From NCBI GenBank assembly GCA_003313425.1, contig NHZP01000056.1, positions 1 to 64,000 of the forward strand: a DNA stretch of 64,000 bases, written 5' to 3'. Below are positions 20,786 through 32,411 of this stretch, in pieces; the stretch's first letter is position 1, and each line of letters starts with the position of its first letter. The notes below the pieces were generated by a model. The model was given only the letters and a program-made list of their open reading frames with translations, was not told the DNA's origin and did no database searches. The DNA comes from Pseudopyrenochaeta lycopersici (taxonomy: Eukaryota; Ascomycota; Dothideomycetes; Pleosporales; Pseudopyrenochaetaceae). Both the position numbers and the translations under genes were made by a program.

Positions 20786-23700
20786 CAGTGTTCGAAACGG
20801 ATGGAGGTAAATCCACCTCCATGGACCTCCATCCATTTCCAGAGAGCCATGGAGGTTTGGAAGGACCTCTTGGCGTATGAGAGACGTTTCAGCTATCCTT
20901 TTTGGGAATACTGAAGCTATAGTCGCCGCAGTGAAGTGGATAGTTGGCCTGTGCTCAGCGGTGATTCTTACATTGTCTCATCCATCTCATCAGCGATTCT
21001 CTCCATTCCCTCACTCACTGACCTCTATTTCGCCCAGTACCTAATCAAATGCCGCCAGAGGGGTCGCAATCGTCTTATCAGGCTGCTAGCCAGTCGAGAA
21101 AGCGAACTCGATCATCCCTTGACGCTCCTTCGCCCTCTGCACAACCGCCATCTGATGGAGCTGACTTGACCTCGGATGAAGAGTCACTCACAGAGCTGGA
21201 GTCTGAGAACGTTCTGGTCCCTACTAGGCTGTAGCGGACCAATAAGGATAGTAGACCTGTTTTTCAATCGCTTTTCGACTACTCCTGGGTGGATTTTGAT
21301 GATCCGGCGCTTGACGGCCTCACTCTGCCATCAAAGGCTATCAAGACTCGCGCATGGTGGTGGAAGTATGGAGTGCCTCTCGAGGCTCGAGTGGATCAAG
21401 GCAATGGCCGGAGGGCTATTCTAACCTATTTCTTATGCCATACGTGTTATACGATTGGCCGGAGGTCAACCTGCAAGCTTAATATCACCAAAGGCCGCTG
21501 CAGTGCCCGAGATCACTTTAGAAACCTCCATCATACGACCTTCGAGATAGAGAAAGACCTTCCTCACGACGCCCAATTTGACGACGAAACTCTCCTAGAT
21601 AGGCTAGATAGAAACGACCCTGTGCAGCGCCGGATCCTGAATGAGCTCACCAAGTTGTTTAATCAAGATATCTCTAACAAGGACCTCCTAAGATGGGTGG
21701 TTTTCGACAATATCCCCTTCTATAAGCTTCAGAGCCCCTATTTTCGAACACTACTCTCTCGCCTAACGCCCTTTTCGAATCGATCAAGATTGCCAACTGA
21801 TCGCACAGTCCAGAGGTGGGTTATGCAAGAGTTTAAGCAGCATAAGGCGGATATTAGGAAGCTTCTTACAAGCTCTTGCAGCCAAATCCACCTGTCCTTT
21901 GACGTCTGGACTTCCCGAAGGATAAAGGCTCTTAATGGTGTTGTCGCTCACTGGGTTGACAAAGATGGCAAGTGCCAATCAGCTCTTTTAGCTCTTACAG
22001 AGTTAGCTGATACTCATGGTGGAAAAGAGCTCTGCACTGACGTTCTAAGAGTTATCAACGACTACGGGATTCAAGAGAGGATTGGTTACTTTGTACTAGA
22101 TAACGCCACAAATAACGATAAGGCAGTAGAGCTTATTTGCAAGGAGCTCTGCTTGAATCCTCGCTGGCGCCGCCTCCGTTGTTCTGGCCATATAATTAAT
22201 ATTGTCGCCAAAGAGGTCCTATGGGGAGCAGACTACGAGACGTTTGGGAACGTTGTCGCCAATATTAATAACCTAAAATATGAGGTTACCACATGGCGAA
22301 AGAAGGGCCCAATTGGCCATCTCGCGACTATTGTTCGATGGATTCGAAGGTCTCCAGGACGACTTCAACGGTTCAATAACGCCCAAAAGACTATATGGGA
22401 AGAGAATCACCCAAATACTTCTGGCGATTCCCAGATTCTTAGCCTTATTATGAATAACTCGACTCGATGTAATTCAACCTACGACATGATAGTACGCGCC
22501 CTAAGGCTCCGTAGAGCAATTGAGCACTTCCTAGACCTTGAGACACTCCGTCTTAAATATCTGGTAAAAGAGCGGGTCGAAAAACCCCTCTCTGAGCGGC
22601 CTGAGGACTCAGTGACGAGGATCATTCTCCAGAATCGTATGAAGCCTGACGACTGGGCGATTATTGCAGAGATTGCAGAGCTACTCGAGCCCTTTAAAGA
22701 CGGAACTAAGAAGCTTGAAAGTAGGCCAAACGAGGCCTCTGCAAGTGGATTTGCAGACGTTGTACCTGTCCTGAAGATCCTCCTTGAGAATCTCGAGAAA
22801 CTGAAGCTCCATTACGCTGAATATCCCCCTGATCGGCCAGTCTGGGTGGCAATTGAGCAGGCTTGGCAGAAAGTAAGTTACTACTATAGAATCACCGACC
22901 GCACGCCCGCCTACACAGCGGCGATCCTCCTTAATCCTCGCCTTAAGCGGCAATATTTGGAGCGAGAATGGGGTCTTGAAGACGCTCAGAGCGGTGTTGC
23001 TCTCGTCAAAGAGCTATACCAAAAGGAGTATGAGGAACTACTAATCTCTGGGCCATTAATCTCATCCCAGGAGGCTCTCTCAGAGATATCCGGCAACCGA
23101 CGACGACGCAAGAAGCCAAAGTTTCGTCAAATTGATGAAGCTCTTGAGGAGACTCGAAAGATCTCCCTTGCACCTATGATTGAGAGTGAGCTCGATAGCT
23201 ATCTTGCTGATCGCCTCGAGCACAACTCTACCTTAGCGCCCTTTGAATTCTGGATGAGGCCTTCCGTCAAAGCTCAGTACCCGCGCCTCTCGCGGATGGC
23301 GATTGATATCCTCTCTATCCCGGCCATGAGCAGTGAGGCAGAGAGGATCTTCAGCTTGGCCGGCAACATGATCTCCCCGCGTAGAGCTCGCCTAAGAGAG
23401 GACTCAGTAGAAGCCTCTATTTGCCTCGCTAACTGGGGGAGAAATGGGTTGGTAGAGATAGGAGAGCACGCTCAGGAGCTTCGTGGCAGTCAGATGGCCA
23501 ATATCTTTAATAACAGCGGTGACGATCTCCCATTTCAACTAGAGCTGGATCCTCGCGATGAGATAGTCCTCTTTAAAGAGTCTCTCTACTCCGACAATAG
23601 CAGCCAGGTTAGCAATTAGATAGCCATTCAAAATCCATCATATCTAGCTTAACCAAACGAGTTCATGTGACCTTAGCTCTTTACTTGATATTCACTGTTT

Positions 23701-23840
23701 ATTTAAGGATTTCATTATGTAGATTGTAAACATTGGGCGTGTCATATGGGTGGACCCAATGAGCTTGGCAATCCATCCAAACCTCCATGGATTTATGGAT
23801 ATGGAGGTGGAGGATCCTCCTCCATCCATTTCGAACACTG
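20786..23840 (+). mobile_element. hAT-a transposon inside copia-3 RNase H
   Basis: Termini CAGTGTTCGAAAYGGATGGAGG, inverted. 8-bp target duplication ATGTCAGC at 20778-20785 and 23841-23848. Length 3055 bp. Sub-terminal GGATGGAGG/CCTCCATCC words repeat at both ends (20797-20860, 23770-23830). It interrupts the pol reading frame of copia-3 exactly, so it is younger than copia-3. Confidence 0.97.
21049..23619 (+). pseudogene. hAT-a transposase, complete except for one stop codon
   Basis: One frame of about 857 codons, interrupted once by TAG at 21232-21234; CAG to TAG at CpA would explain it. The frame is open from 21289 to 23619 (776 residues). BED-like zinc finger: CHTCYTIGRRSTC ... HFRNLHH. 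Catalytic regions: HLSFDVWTSRRIKALNGVVAHW and GYFVLDNATNNDKAVE. Then RRLRCSGHIINIVAKEVLWG, NNSTRCNSTYDM, and the C-terminal dimerisation block APFEFWMRPSVKAQYPRLSR ... SSEAERIFSLAGNM. The best-preserved hAT gene of the window. If translation starts at an internal Met near 21289 it would lose only the acidic N terminus. Confidence 0.93.
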
Positions 23841-25288
23841 ATGTCAGCCGATTGGACATAGATAACCTGAATACTTCTTCTTAACACTTCCTGTCTCAGC
23901 CAATGATTGTGAATGTCTACATGCCGGAGCTTGGTTTGCAATCGTGAGACCTCTTCATTGATTAGCCGGATGGTTTGAGTGTTATCGCATTGTATCGTGA
24001 TTGTGTCCTCAGGCAGTTTGATTTGCAGTTCCTTGAGTAGTCGTGATATGAATATAGCTTCTTTTGCAACTTGTGATAGCGCAAGAAGCTCAGCTTCTGT
24101 CGTCGAGGTTGTGACTGTATCTTGCTTGCTTGCTTTCCAAGCAATTAGGCCACCAAACAACTTGATTGTATATCCCTGCGAGCTCTTTCTGTCCAGTGTG
24201 TTATCGGCGAAAGAGGCGTCGCTCGCGACTTCTAGTCGACTATCTCCGCCGAGCTCGAGCGCTCGATTTCTGGTGCTCTGCAGGTAGAGGAGAACTCGAT
24301 CGGCTGCATCATGATGCTCCTGTCCCGGATTCATCAGAAAGCGTGCTAGTCGTGACGTTGCGAATGCAATGTCTGGACGAGTAGTCACAGCTGCAAACAT
24401 TAGAGATCCAATCTTTCGCTGGTACTTATTGATTTCTGAAAGAGTAGCCAGGTCTTCCCGAGGCTTGAGTTCAATAGCCGCCATTAGAGTGTCGTGTCGG
24501 ATGTCCCTTCTGTCGACTAAACGGCTAATCTTGTCCGCGTATGCTGTTTGTAATAGCTAGATCTTGCGCTGCTCTCGGCTCCTGATGACTTCAACTCCAA
24601 GAAACCATTAAAGATCATCTCCGCCAGTTATTGAGTACTTGTCTCTAAGATGTTAAATCGCTTGTTGGGCTTCAGTCTCCTTCTGCTTGCTGTATGCAAG
24701 AATGATATCGTCGACATAGAAGAATATGATAATTCCGTCTTTAATTAGACAGCATAGCTCGTGAGGGACGCTCTGAAAGCCCAGTTTCTTGAGGGTTAAT
24801 ATGAATTCCTTCTGCCAGAGGACTGGTAATATTCGGAGCCCATATAAGGCCTTGTTGACTTGCAGCACTGTCCCAGGCTTCCGATAGCCATGTGGCATTC
24901 TCATGTAGATCTCTCGGTCCATTACTGCATGAACGAAAGCATTCGTGACGTCGTACTGTTTGAGCTCAAGATCGAAATGAGCAGCGATCGCCATCAGCAT
25001 TCGAAACGAACGGCTCGCGAGAGTAGCTGCATAGGTTTCCTGAGAAGTAATATTTCTCTGTTGGTCTCCTCAGACGACTAATCGCGCCTTACAGCTCTTA
25101 AAGCGATAGTCCTTGTCGAGCTTGTAGGTGTACACCCACATGCAGTCTAAGATCTGTTGACCCTTTACTTTTACTTTCTTTGCGGGCACTTCAGACCATG
25201 ATTTCATGTGCTCATGACTCTTAAGATGCTCTCTCTGGGCTTCCTTCCAGTAGTCTCTGAGTGGATGTTCTTCTACCTGCCTCTGGGT

Positions 25289-28127
25289 CAGTGTATTAAA
25301 CGGATGGCGCCGATTTGGATGATCCATCCAAATATGGCTTTGGATGGCTGAATCCAGATGCATAATAGATTTGGCGATCCATCCATATGCGGTAGTGTGG
25401 CTTCAGCCATCGCCTCCTATTTCCTTAGTTAGCCAGCCCCTGATAACGATGAAGCTTCGAACGCACTGTTTCTCCTACCTATATCCAAAGCTTCATGATG
25501 TCTTCTTTTAAACCTAACTTTTAACGTTCTTTTGACTTCAGTAAGATAAACTTTGAGCCTTAAGAATCCCGTTAGTATCCAGATATAAAGGCAGCACGTG
25601 CCGGATATCGCGCCAAATATCCATCATTAACATCATCGCCGGAACCGTCGTCACCATCAGATATCGGCGGCGCCTCCGTAATTGTCTTAGATGTAGCTTC
25701 AACGTTATCGGAGGTGTCAACTCTTACTACCGTTCCAACTTTCGACACAGATCTAAGTAAGAAAGTACAACTTGGCGAGCCGAATCAGTTCGAGCAATCA
25801 AAGTTCGACTATCGTGAAGTCGAGTGGGATAGACTGCCTGGCCACACTATACCGCTTCAGCGATTAACGGGCGGCCTGCGTTCGTGGATATGGCAATTTG
25901 GCGTGCCAACTGAAGAGACGGAGACCGGATCACGCTGGTGGCTTTGCATGAAATGTCACAAGGTAGATCCGGTGTTTCGAGCCCAGCACAATTACCATTA
26001 CATAGTCGACAAAGGAAGCAGTAATGCATCTGATCATCTTCACCAAGTCCACAGGCTTAGGTGGAACAAGAAGACAAAGTCGGTCGAGCAATATGCAGGC
26101 AAAGGCTTACTACCACTAGTAAGTCTTGATGCATATAGATCGGCGGAGCAGGCTACCCTGAATGAGTTAGCAATCGCCTTCGACAAGGTGCATTTTCGGA
26201 AGCTACTCGCACGTTAGATTGTGTACGACAATGTCTCCTTCCGACAGGTGGATAGTGAGGTCTTTCGCGACTTTATTACCTATCTCTCACCGCGCGCGGG
26301 TGTTGCCTTGCCTTGCGGTCGAACTGTGCGTAACTGGATTATGCAGGGCTACTAAATTCACAAGGCTACTGTAAAAAACGCCTTGCACAATGCTATCAGC
26401 AAGATCCACATCGCCTTCGACTTATGGACCTCTGGTAATTGTCTCTCGCTGAACGGAGTCACGGCTCACTTTCTGGATGCTAACTTTAAGACGCAGTCGA
26501 TTCTTCTATCGTCGCCGGAGCAGAGTGAGTCCCATTACGGTGTCGACATCGCAGACTAAGTTATTACGGTTATCGAGGACTTTAACATTGCAAGCAAGCT
26601 AGGATTCTTTGTGTTAGATAATGCCTTAAACAATGACACGGCGATAGAAGCAATCGGAGCAAGATTCGGCTTCAAACCTAAGGAGCGACGTCTTCGTTGT
26701 GCTGGCCATATTATTAACCTGATTGCGCGCCACCTTTTATTCGGATTTAACAAGAAACTTTTCGAATTCGAAGATGCGATTCCAGGAAACATGCGGGATG
26801 AATTGAAGCGCTGGAGGAGAACGGGACTGGTTGGTAAAGCTTATAACTTGATTGTCTGGACTTATTTAAGTCCATCGCGAAGGAATCGCTGGCATAATAA
26901 ACAACGAGAATATTTTGAGCAGATAGTCGACAAAGACGAGTAGCATACAATAAAGATTCGCGAACTTTATAGGAGTAATGATACTCGCTGGAACAGTGTC
27001 TACGACGAGATTAAGACGCTGCTTCCTCTGCGCGCGCCGTTCGACGACTTTATCCAAAGTAAGCGCGAAGCTGCTTTAAAGAAGAAGACTAAGAAACATG
27101 ACAACGATCCCGATGCGGCTCGCAATGCAATCATACAGGATACACTGTCCGAGGAAGACTAGGCTATTCTTACTCAGTATGCGAAGCTCCTCGAGCTATG
27201 CTGGGAGGCTACTATGGACCTTCAAGGCCGCCCGGGCGATGGGAAGACTTGTGGACTCTTTAATGTTATGCTAGACCTTGAGTGTATCGTCGAGCACCTT
27301 ACCGAAGTGTACAATAATTACAAGGACGCGCCGGCAGCGGCTACTGAAGGTTAATAGCATTTTAGGACCCAGATTAAACTTGCGCTTGACAAGGCAGAAG
27401 AATATTACGCTAAACTTAACGACTCTCCCGCATATCTTGCGGCAACAGTACTTTATCTGAGTTACACTTAGCGCTTCATTGAGCAGAGATGGGCTCGCAA
27501 GAAGTCTTAGGTTTTATCAGGCAAGAAGTCCGTTAAGTCGTTGTATGGGCTTTAATATAAGAAGCAAGTTGTATCGGAAGCTATCTCACCGCAGAAGCAA
27601 CGTGAGCCGAACAAAGTCGTTGCTTATCGTCGGCAATATCTTGACAAGGTTCACTCGGATGCCCGTAAAGCTACTCCTCAGGATAAGTTCGAGCGGTTCT
27701 GCGATCAAGCAATTATTAATGTTAACGACTGCCCAATTCAATGGTGGCGTACGATCGGCTTAAAGGAATATCCTCATCTTGCGCAGATGGCGTTTGACAT
27801 GCTATCTATCCCAGCAATGAGCGATGAACCTGAACGAGTCTTTAGCCATATGGGACTCATGGTAACGAAACGTCGTAATCATCTTAAGCAAGATATAATC
27901 TAAGCCGCGCAATGTCTCTACTCCTGGGATCGTGCCAGCATTATTAACATGATAGCGAGCGATCCAGCAATGTAACTAGTCGCAATCACGCTCTTCAGAG
28001 ATCAAATATAGTTCGGTGGCTTCAGCCTTAAAGACCAATTTGGCTTAGATCCAGCGATTATCCAAAAGCCATCCAAGCCACCTAATGGATTTGGATCGGC
28101 TGGCCGATCCATCCATTTAACACACTG
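25289..28127 (+). mobile_element. hAT-b transposon inside copia-3 pol
   Basis: Termini CAGTGTRTTAAAYGGATGG, inverted. 8-bp target duplication CTCTGGGT at 25281-25288 and 28128-28135. Length 2839 bp. Same CAGTGT...GGATGG tip as hAT-a, so a related family, with sub-terminal TGGATGG/CCATCCA words. Confidence 0.97.
25714..27975 (+). pseudogene. hAT-b transposase, heavily RIP-damaged
   Basis: The frame can be followed to 27975 through about ten stops. BED-like finger: WWLCMKCHK ... HLHQVHRL. Catalytic regions: HIAFDLWTSGNCLSLNGVTAHF and GFFVLDNALNNDTAIE. Then RRLRCAGHIINLIARHLLFG, NDTRWNSVYDE, QWWRTIGLKEYPHLAQMAFDML and DEPERVFSHMG. The stops fall where Gln or Trp is expected (for example GY*IHK, EED*AIL, YT*RFIEQ). 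There is no plausible ATG at the very start; an upstream TAG closes the frame. Confidence 0.9.
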
Positions 28128-30034
28128 CTCTGGGTTGACGGTGGCGGTGGAAGTTGGTTGAGATGAGGCCTTAGTCCTTGTGCCAGCATTCGGTTCATTT
28201 GAGCTTTATCCACTGGCCTGCCTTCGTACGTACCGATGTTCCCAGCCTGTGTCCCAGCCATGAATGCGGCCTTCCATGGGACGGTCTTTGATGAGGCATC
28301 TGAGTCTTGAGTATCTTCCTGATAAGCGCCTGCTAGCAGATGCGCAAGCAGCGCTACCGGCGGTGGAGTCGCTGGTGGCGTAGGATAGGTGTACCCCGTC
28401 TTCCTTCCTTGGTGGTATCCTGGGCTATCATATTCTTAGGTTGGCTCAGTATCCTGTGTTGTGTCATCTTCAAAGAACGTTTCAGTCTCTGGTTGATCGT
28501 GGGTAGGTTCTGGAAGCTCAGCGGATCTCACCCATGCAGCTATCTCGTTCAAGGTGCTATGCATAAGATTGTGCATAATGTCTTCTGTCTTCCCGTTGAA
28601 TATCGTGTCTTCATCGAACACTACGTCTCGAGTGCTAATCACCTTGCCCATGGTTAGAATCCAGATCCTGTAGATATTGGACGACCGATATCCAACTAGG
28701 TATCCAATCCAAGCTCGCGGATCAAGACGTTGGAGTCGTGATTTGCCTCGAAGAGTGTCATCAGTCAAGGCAAAGGCCTTGCAGCCATATGCTTTTAGGT
28801 GTGCCAGGTTCGGTTTTCGAGGTGTTGTGGCGATACCGTTTCGGAGAGCTGCAAATGTGAAGAAGACTTTGTACGGTGACTTCCAATGATTCGAGTAGTT
28901 CGGCGTTCGATTGTATAGATACACCGCTGCTCGTGTAATCTCTGGCCATAGCTCCCATGGCAAGTTTGCGTCTAGCCTCATCGCGCGAGATTTATCTTTA
29001 ACTACACCCCCTGAGCGTTCAGCACCACCGTTTTGTGCTTGGGTATCTGGAGCTGAAGGCTCGAGTCGTATTACTTGCGCGGTACACCATCGTGCTACCT
29101 CTGGCTTCGTAGTTGCAATCTCACCATCACATTCGATCACTTTAACAGTAATGTTGTACTGCTTCTTCAGGAACTGGACAATAATATCTAGTAACCTGAT
29201 GATTAACTTCCCAAGTCGATTGTCCTTGAAGTAAAAGTCCCATAGGAAACCGGAGTATCGATCAGTGACGAGCATTTGACTCTTCTCCTTCGTTGAGCTT
29301 CCCTCCTCATAAGAATGGAAGTCAATAGCTAGTCTTTCTCCTGGGCCTTCGTGGTTTGATCGAGGTGTGCGTCGTATTTGACGCTTAGTTTTGGCTCTTC
29401 CGCACGCGTCGCACTTGACTGTTGTAACTCCCTTAATGCGCACCCCCTCAGATTGCTGGACTAGGTGTTCGATAGCTGCCGGCCCTGGATGTCCCATGCG
29501 TTTATGCCAGCGCATCGCGTCAGCTTTCTGTGGTGCTCGCTTTGATCGAGAATTGATTGTTCTTATGTGAAATGCTGCCTGCATCTCGTCTTCTTGCTCG
29601 AGTATCCATTGTCCATGTGCTTCTTTTAGGCATGCGATTGTTGAGTCGTCTCGCCTCTTGAGAGTCGTAGGCTCATTCTTATTGTCCCACCACACGCCCT
29701 GTTGTCTAAGCAATCTGAATGAGACTAGATTGCATAGGATCTCTGGACACCATGCCACATCGCTCAGCACGAGCCTTGTTAGTCCATATGGCCCTCTTAG
29801 GTTGAGCCACACTGTTCCATATCCTTGTATCCAAATTCGTGTGTTCCCGGCCAATATGAAATCTGCCTTAGCGGGAGGACGCAGGTTTCGAAGTCGAGTT
29901 CGGTCGTTCGTAACGTGGATCGTCGAGCCCGAGTCGAGGATGAAGGATTGTCTTAGTGGGTAGTCTAAATACTCGGCTTGGAAAGATGCAGCGATGAACG
30001 CAGCACTAATTGTTGTAATCTTCCGACCTTCAAG

Positions 30035-31264
30035 TCAGTCAGCAGATATCTCAGGCGTAGGAGTGTGAGAGTTCTTGAAGCTTGGTGTTTGTGTTCGTTG
30101 TCTTTTTAATGCCCTTACTTGTTCCTGTATATCAGGATCGTATTGTAGGCGTAGCTTTACCAGCTCTGATATTGATTCCCTCGGCTTGAACCAGTCTGGG
30201 GCATTGTCATCATCAATATAGAGGCAGTTGGCAAGAAGATGGCGTAGTCCACAAGCAGGGCATTTTGTGCCTCCGGCTGCCGCTTTATCCCGATTCTGAG
30301 ACTGCTTGGATATGGTCAATTGACCAGCTGTGCGTTTTTTTGACGAGGACTTCCTCCTTGACCCCTGTTTAGGTTGGTCAGATGATGCGCTATCGGGCAC
30401 GAGAGAGGCGTCCCTGTCCGTGTCCTGGGTGGATTCACCACTGCCAGCGAGAAATGAAGCTTCACTTGCAGCAAAAGCGCCCTTCTGCTGTCTCCCTTTT
30501 AGGTAGTACAAGCTCATATGATCTCGGAAGCGTTTCATCATTTCTTTTCGATTCATTCCTAGCTCGCGTCTTCCTTGGTCTTGGAATGATGGCACCCAGT
30601 TAGGGCTGACCTTGCTGACTGCGTTCAGGAAATCTTGTATCACATGATTGAGTTTTTGGACTTCTCCAATTTCTTCAGTCTCTGCGATAGTTGCTGCGTG
30701 ATCGTACTCAGTCAGCCAGCTGTCCCAATGTGTTGGTTGTCTCATTGGCTTTAAGGCTGCAATGTATCGATCCCGAGCGCGCAGTTGCTCTTCCTCATCG
30801 TCGATGCCGACAGTGCTCTTCAAAGTAGCTACCCATTCTCGGATTGAGAGCTTTGGTCTGCAGCACGTCTTCTTTAGGTGGACAGAGACTGTTGCTCGAA
30901 TGTAGACCGACAGCTTGTCTAACCTTGCATCTTCGTCTTTGTAGTTTGTTGCTGCAACTTTGTACGAGTCAAGTCGCGTCTTATAGTAATCAACATCAGT
31001 TTTGAATGCGGTTTGTCCACCGTTAGTCAAATCAGATGGATTTGCTGGAGGTCGGTCTCCAATCGCCGCGCGTTTCTCATAAATTTCGATGTTTGGCTCA
31101 GTCGGAGGGGTCGGCTCTGTCTTCGGCACAGCATCGCTCGTAGGGTCGACGAGGTGCCACACCCTAAGTGATAGGCATCTGGCTTCTAGCTGCTCGTACC
31201 AAGGCTTCCAGCTCATATAATCTGTGAGGATAATGTCGGAATCGCGGTTTATTGGTTGTGCCAT
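30035..31264 (-). CDS. copia-3 Gag
   Basis: Open frame of 409 residues starting MAQPINRDSDIILTDY. It contains the copia Gag region (WVATLKSTVG, LKPMRQPTHWDSWLTEYD), a Ser/Lys-rich linker (SRRKSSSKKRTAG), and a Cys/His cluster CPACGLRHLLANC near residue 335, which is zinc-knuckle-like but not canonical. It ends at UGA (30035-30037) followed by CUU GAA GGU. The pol frame continues in phase right after it. The other two copia copies have UGA at the same place. No RIP stop inside. Confidence 0.92.
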   Translation of the reverse strand: MAQPINRDSDIILTDYMSWKPWYEQLEARCLSLRVWHLVDPTSDAVPKTEPTPPTEPNIEIYEKRAAIGDRPPANPSDLTNGGQTAFKTDVDYYKTRLDSYKVAATNYKDEDARLDKLSVYIRATVSVHLKKTCCRPKLSIREWVATLKSTVGIDDEEEQLRARDRYIAALKPMRQPTHWDSWLTEYDHAATIAETEEIGEVQKLNHVIQDFLNAVSKVSPNWVPSFQDQGRRELGMNRKEMMKRFRDHMSLYYLKGRQQKGAFAASEASFLAGSGESTQDTDRDASLVPDSASSDQPKQGSRRKSSSKKRTAGQLTISKQSQNRDKAAAGGTKCPACGLRHLLANCLYIDDDNAPDWFKPRESISELVKLRLQYDPDIQEQVRALKRQRTQTPSFKNSHTPTPEISAD

Positions 31265-31302
31265 TGCTTCTCGCGTAAGGTTGAGGCAGTGAGACTCTTA
31301 AT

Positions 31303-31496
31303 TGTCAGATGAAATGCTGACATGCGCTTTGCAGAATTAATGATTGCGATAAATCGATTGTGTGTTGATCATGATTGTGTTTCTTGTTTCTTCTACTGTG
31401 TTCTCTTGCCTTTTATACTTCCGGGACTTCCGTCGTATCGGCCCTACTATATTGCCTACTACTGACATTGCCTGGTAGAGTAGCATGTATCTGACA
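31303..31496 (-). repeat. copia-3 5' LTR
   Basis: Partner of 20321-20514. The element promoter should lie in it. Immediately inside, on the minus strand, is ATTAAGAGTCTCACTG, the shared primer-binding site. Confidence 0.97.
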
Positions 31497-31501
31497 ATAG
31501 T

Positions 31502-32411
31502 ACTAAGTAGCCTAGTAGACCCATTGCAGACTAGTAACTACTACTATCTGTAGAACCTCCAGAAGCGGAGGAGATATAGAAAAAAGTAGGGGATAGAATA
31601 CGAAAACAAGACAACGATCATTTTTAGACACCTGATCCATCTTCTCAATCATCAATTTCTGCTAAGCGCATTTCAGCATTCCATCTGACAGTAGGCCGCT
31701 TAGCGTATAGAACGGCCTTCTCACCACGCAAAGAATCCTCACTCAAATGCGGGGCCTATATGTCTCCACAGATGACTCTGGAGTAGGTATTCTTAGGCGT
31801 TGCACATGTTCGTACTTTAGAAGTAACTCTTAACATACTAATGCATGCCCTAAAGCCTCTGAGGTGACAATAATCATAGCTTTGACGGGAGAACAGGAGC
31901 GCCTCGTCGTCGCAGCTTCCAGCACTACAGATAGAATACCTGTAAGTATGACCAAGACTACTGTAATTTTACTATCAGACCTTGGGTATAGGTTATGCTA
32001 CAACTAGCTTACTGGTTCAAAGTTCAGAGGAATGTAGGTTATAAAGTAGTATTACTTGAAAATTTTCGTAGTTCTACACGGTAGGATATTCTAACCGTAG
32101 AGAGGCGCGTTAGTATATAAACTACCATACACTATAACTAGGTAAGGATTTGTATTTTTAGTCTAGTAGTCAATCTCTAACAGAGGGGGGTTATGTAGGC
32201 GCAAACCTAAGTGTCTTTACCAATAGTCCGTTGAAAAATCTGACCCAAAACAAGAGTATAAAATTTCGTGCTCTGACCTATAACTCCTAGTCTATCCTTC
32301 TAACCTATAACGCCTCACTCATCCTTCTAGCCTATAACATCCAGTCCACCTTACTCCAGTAATTTACCTACATAGCCTATGCTTGCCCATGTTGAAAAAC
32401 AACCCGTAAAC
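31502..32411. other. Gene-free spacer between copia-3 and FAD oxidase 1
   Basis: No ORF with recognisable content. Several phrases recall decayed coding DNA (31740-31930), but I could not assign a family. The 3' untranslated region and poly(A) site of the 32412 gene should lie in the last 200-300 bases. Confidence 0.5.

Larger units (their letters stand above)
20618..30034 (-). pseudogene. copia-3 Pol, split by hAT-b and hAT-a
   Basis: In phase with gag after the UGA. Protease: SFILDSGSTIHV. Pre-integrase zinc region: RWHKRMGHPGPAAIEHL ... CDACGRAK. Integrase: LAIDFHSYEEG, DRYSGFLWDFYF, SAPDTQAQNGGAERSGG. A TAA at 28436 follows DTEPT; Gln would fit. hAT-b interrupts at 28127-25289. RT: QYDVTNAFVHA, KALYGLRILPVLW, IIFFYVDDIILAY. 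Further stops near 25067 (CGA to TGA), 24615 (Gln of LQWFLG) and 24557. RNase H: RPDIAFATSRLARF, ASDASFADN, STTEAELLALS. hAT-a interrupts at 23840-20786, then ADGFTKALPANKW to the stop at 20618. Confidence 0.92.
20321..31496 (-). mobile_element. copia-3: Ty1/copia LTR retrotransposon holding two hAT elements
   Basis: LTRs of 194 bp at 20321-20514 and 31303-31496 differ at one G/A site. Target duplication ATAGT at 20316-20320 and 31497-31501. Without hAT-a and hAT-b the element is about 5.27 kb. Order on the minus strand: 5' LTR, primer-binding site (31287-31302), gag, UGA, protease, integrase, RT, RNase H, purine tract (GCTGAGGGGGTG, near 20515-20527), 3' LTR. Confidence 0.97.

Noticed and set aside
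30035..30037. Copia-3 gag stop as just another RIP stop
   Set aside because: It is UGA followed by CUN at the same position in three copies, whereas RIP stops are copy-specific TAG/TAA at Trp or Gln codons. It could still be tested as described in findings.
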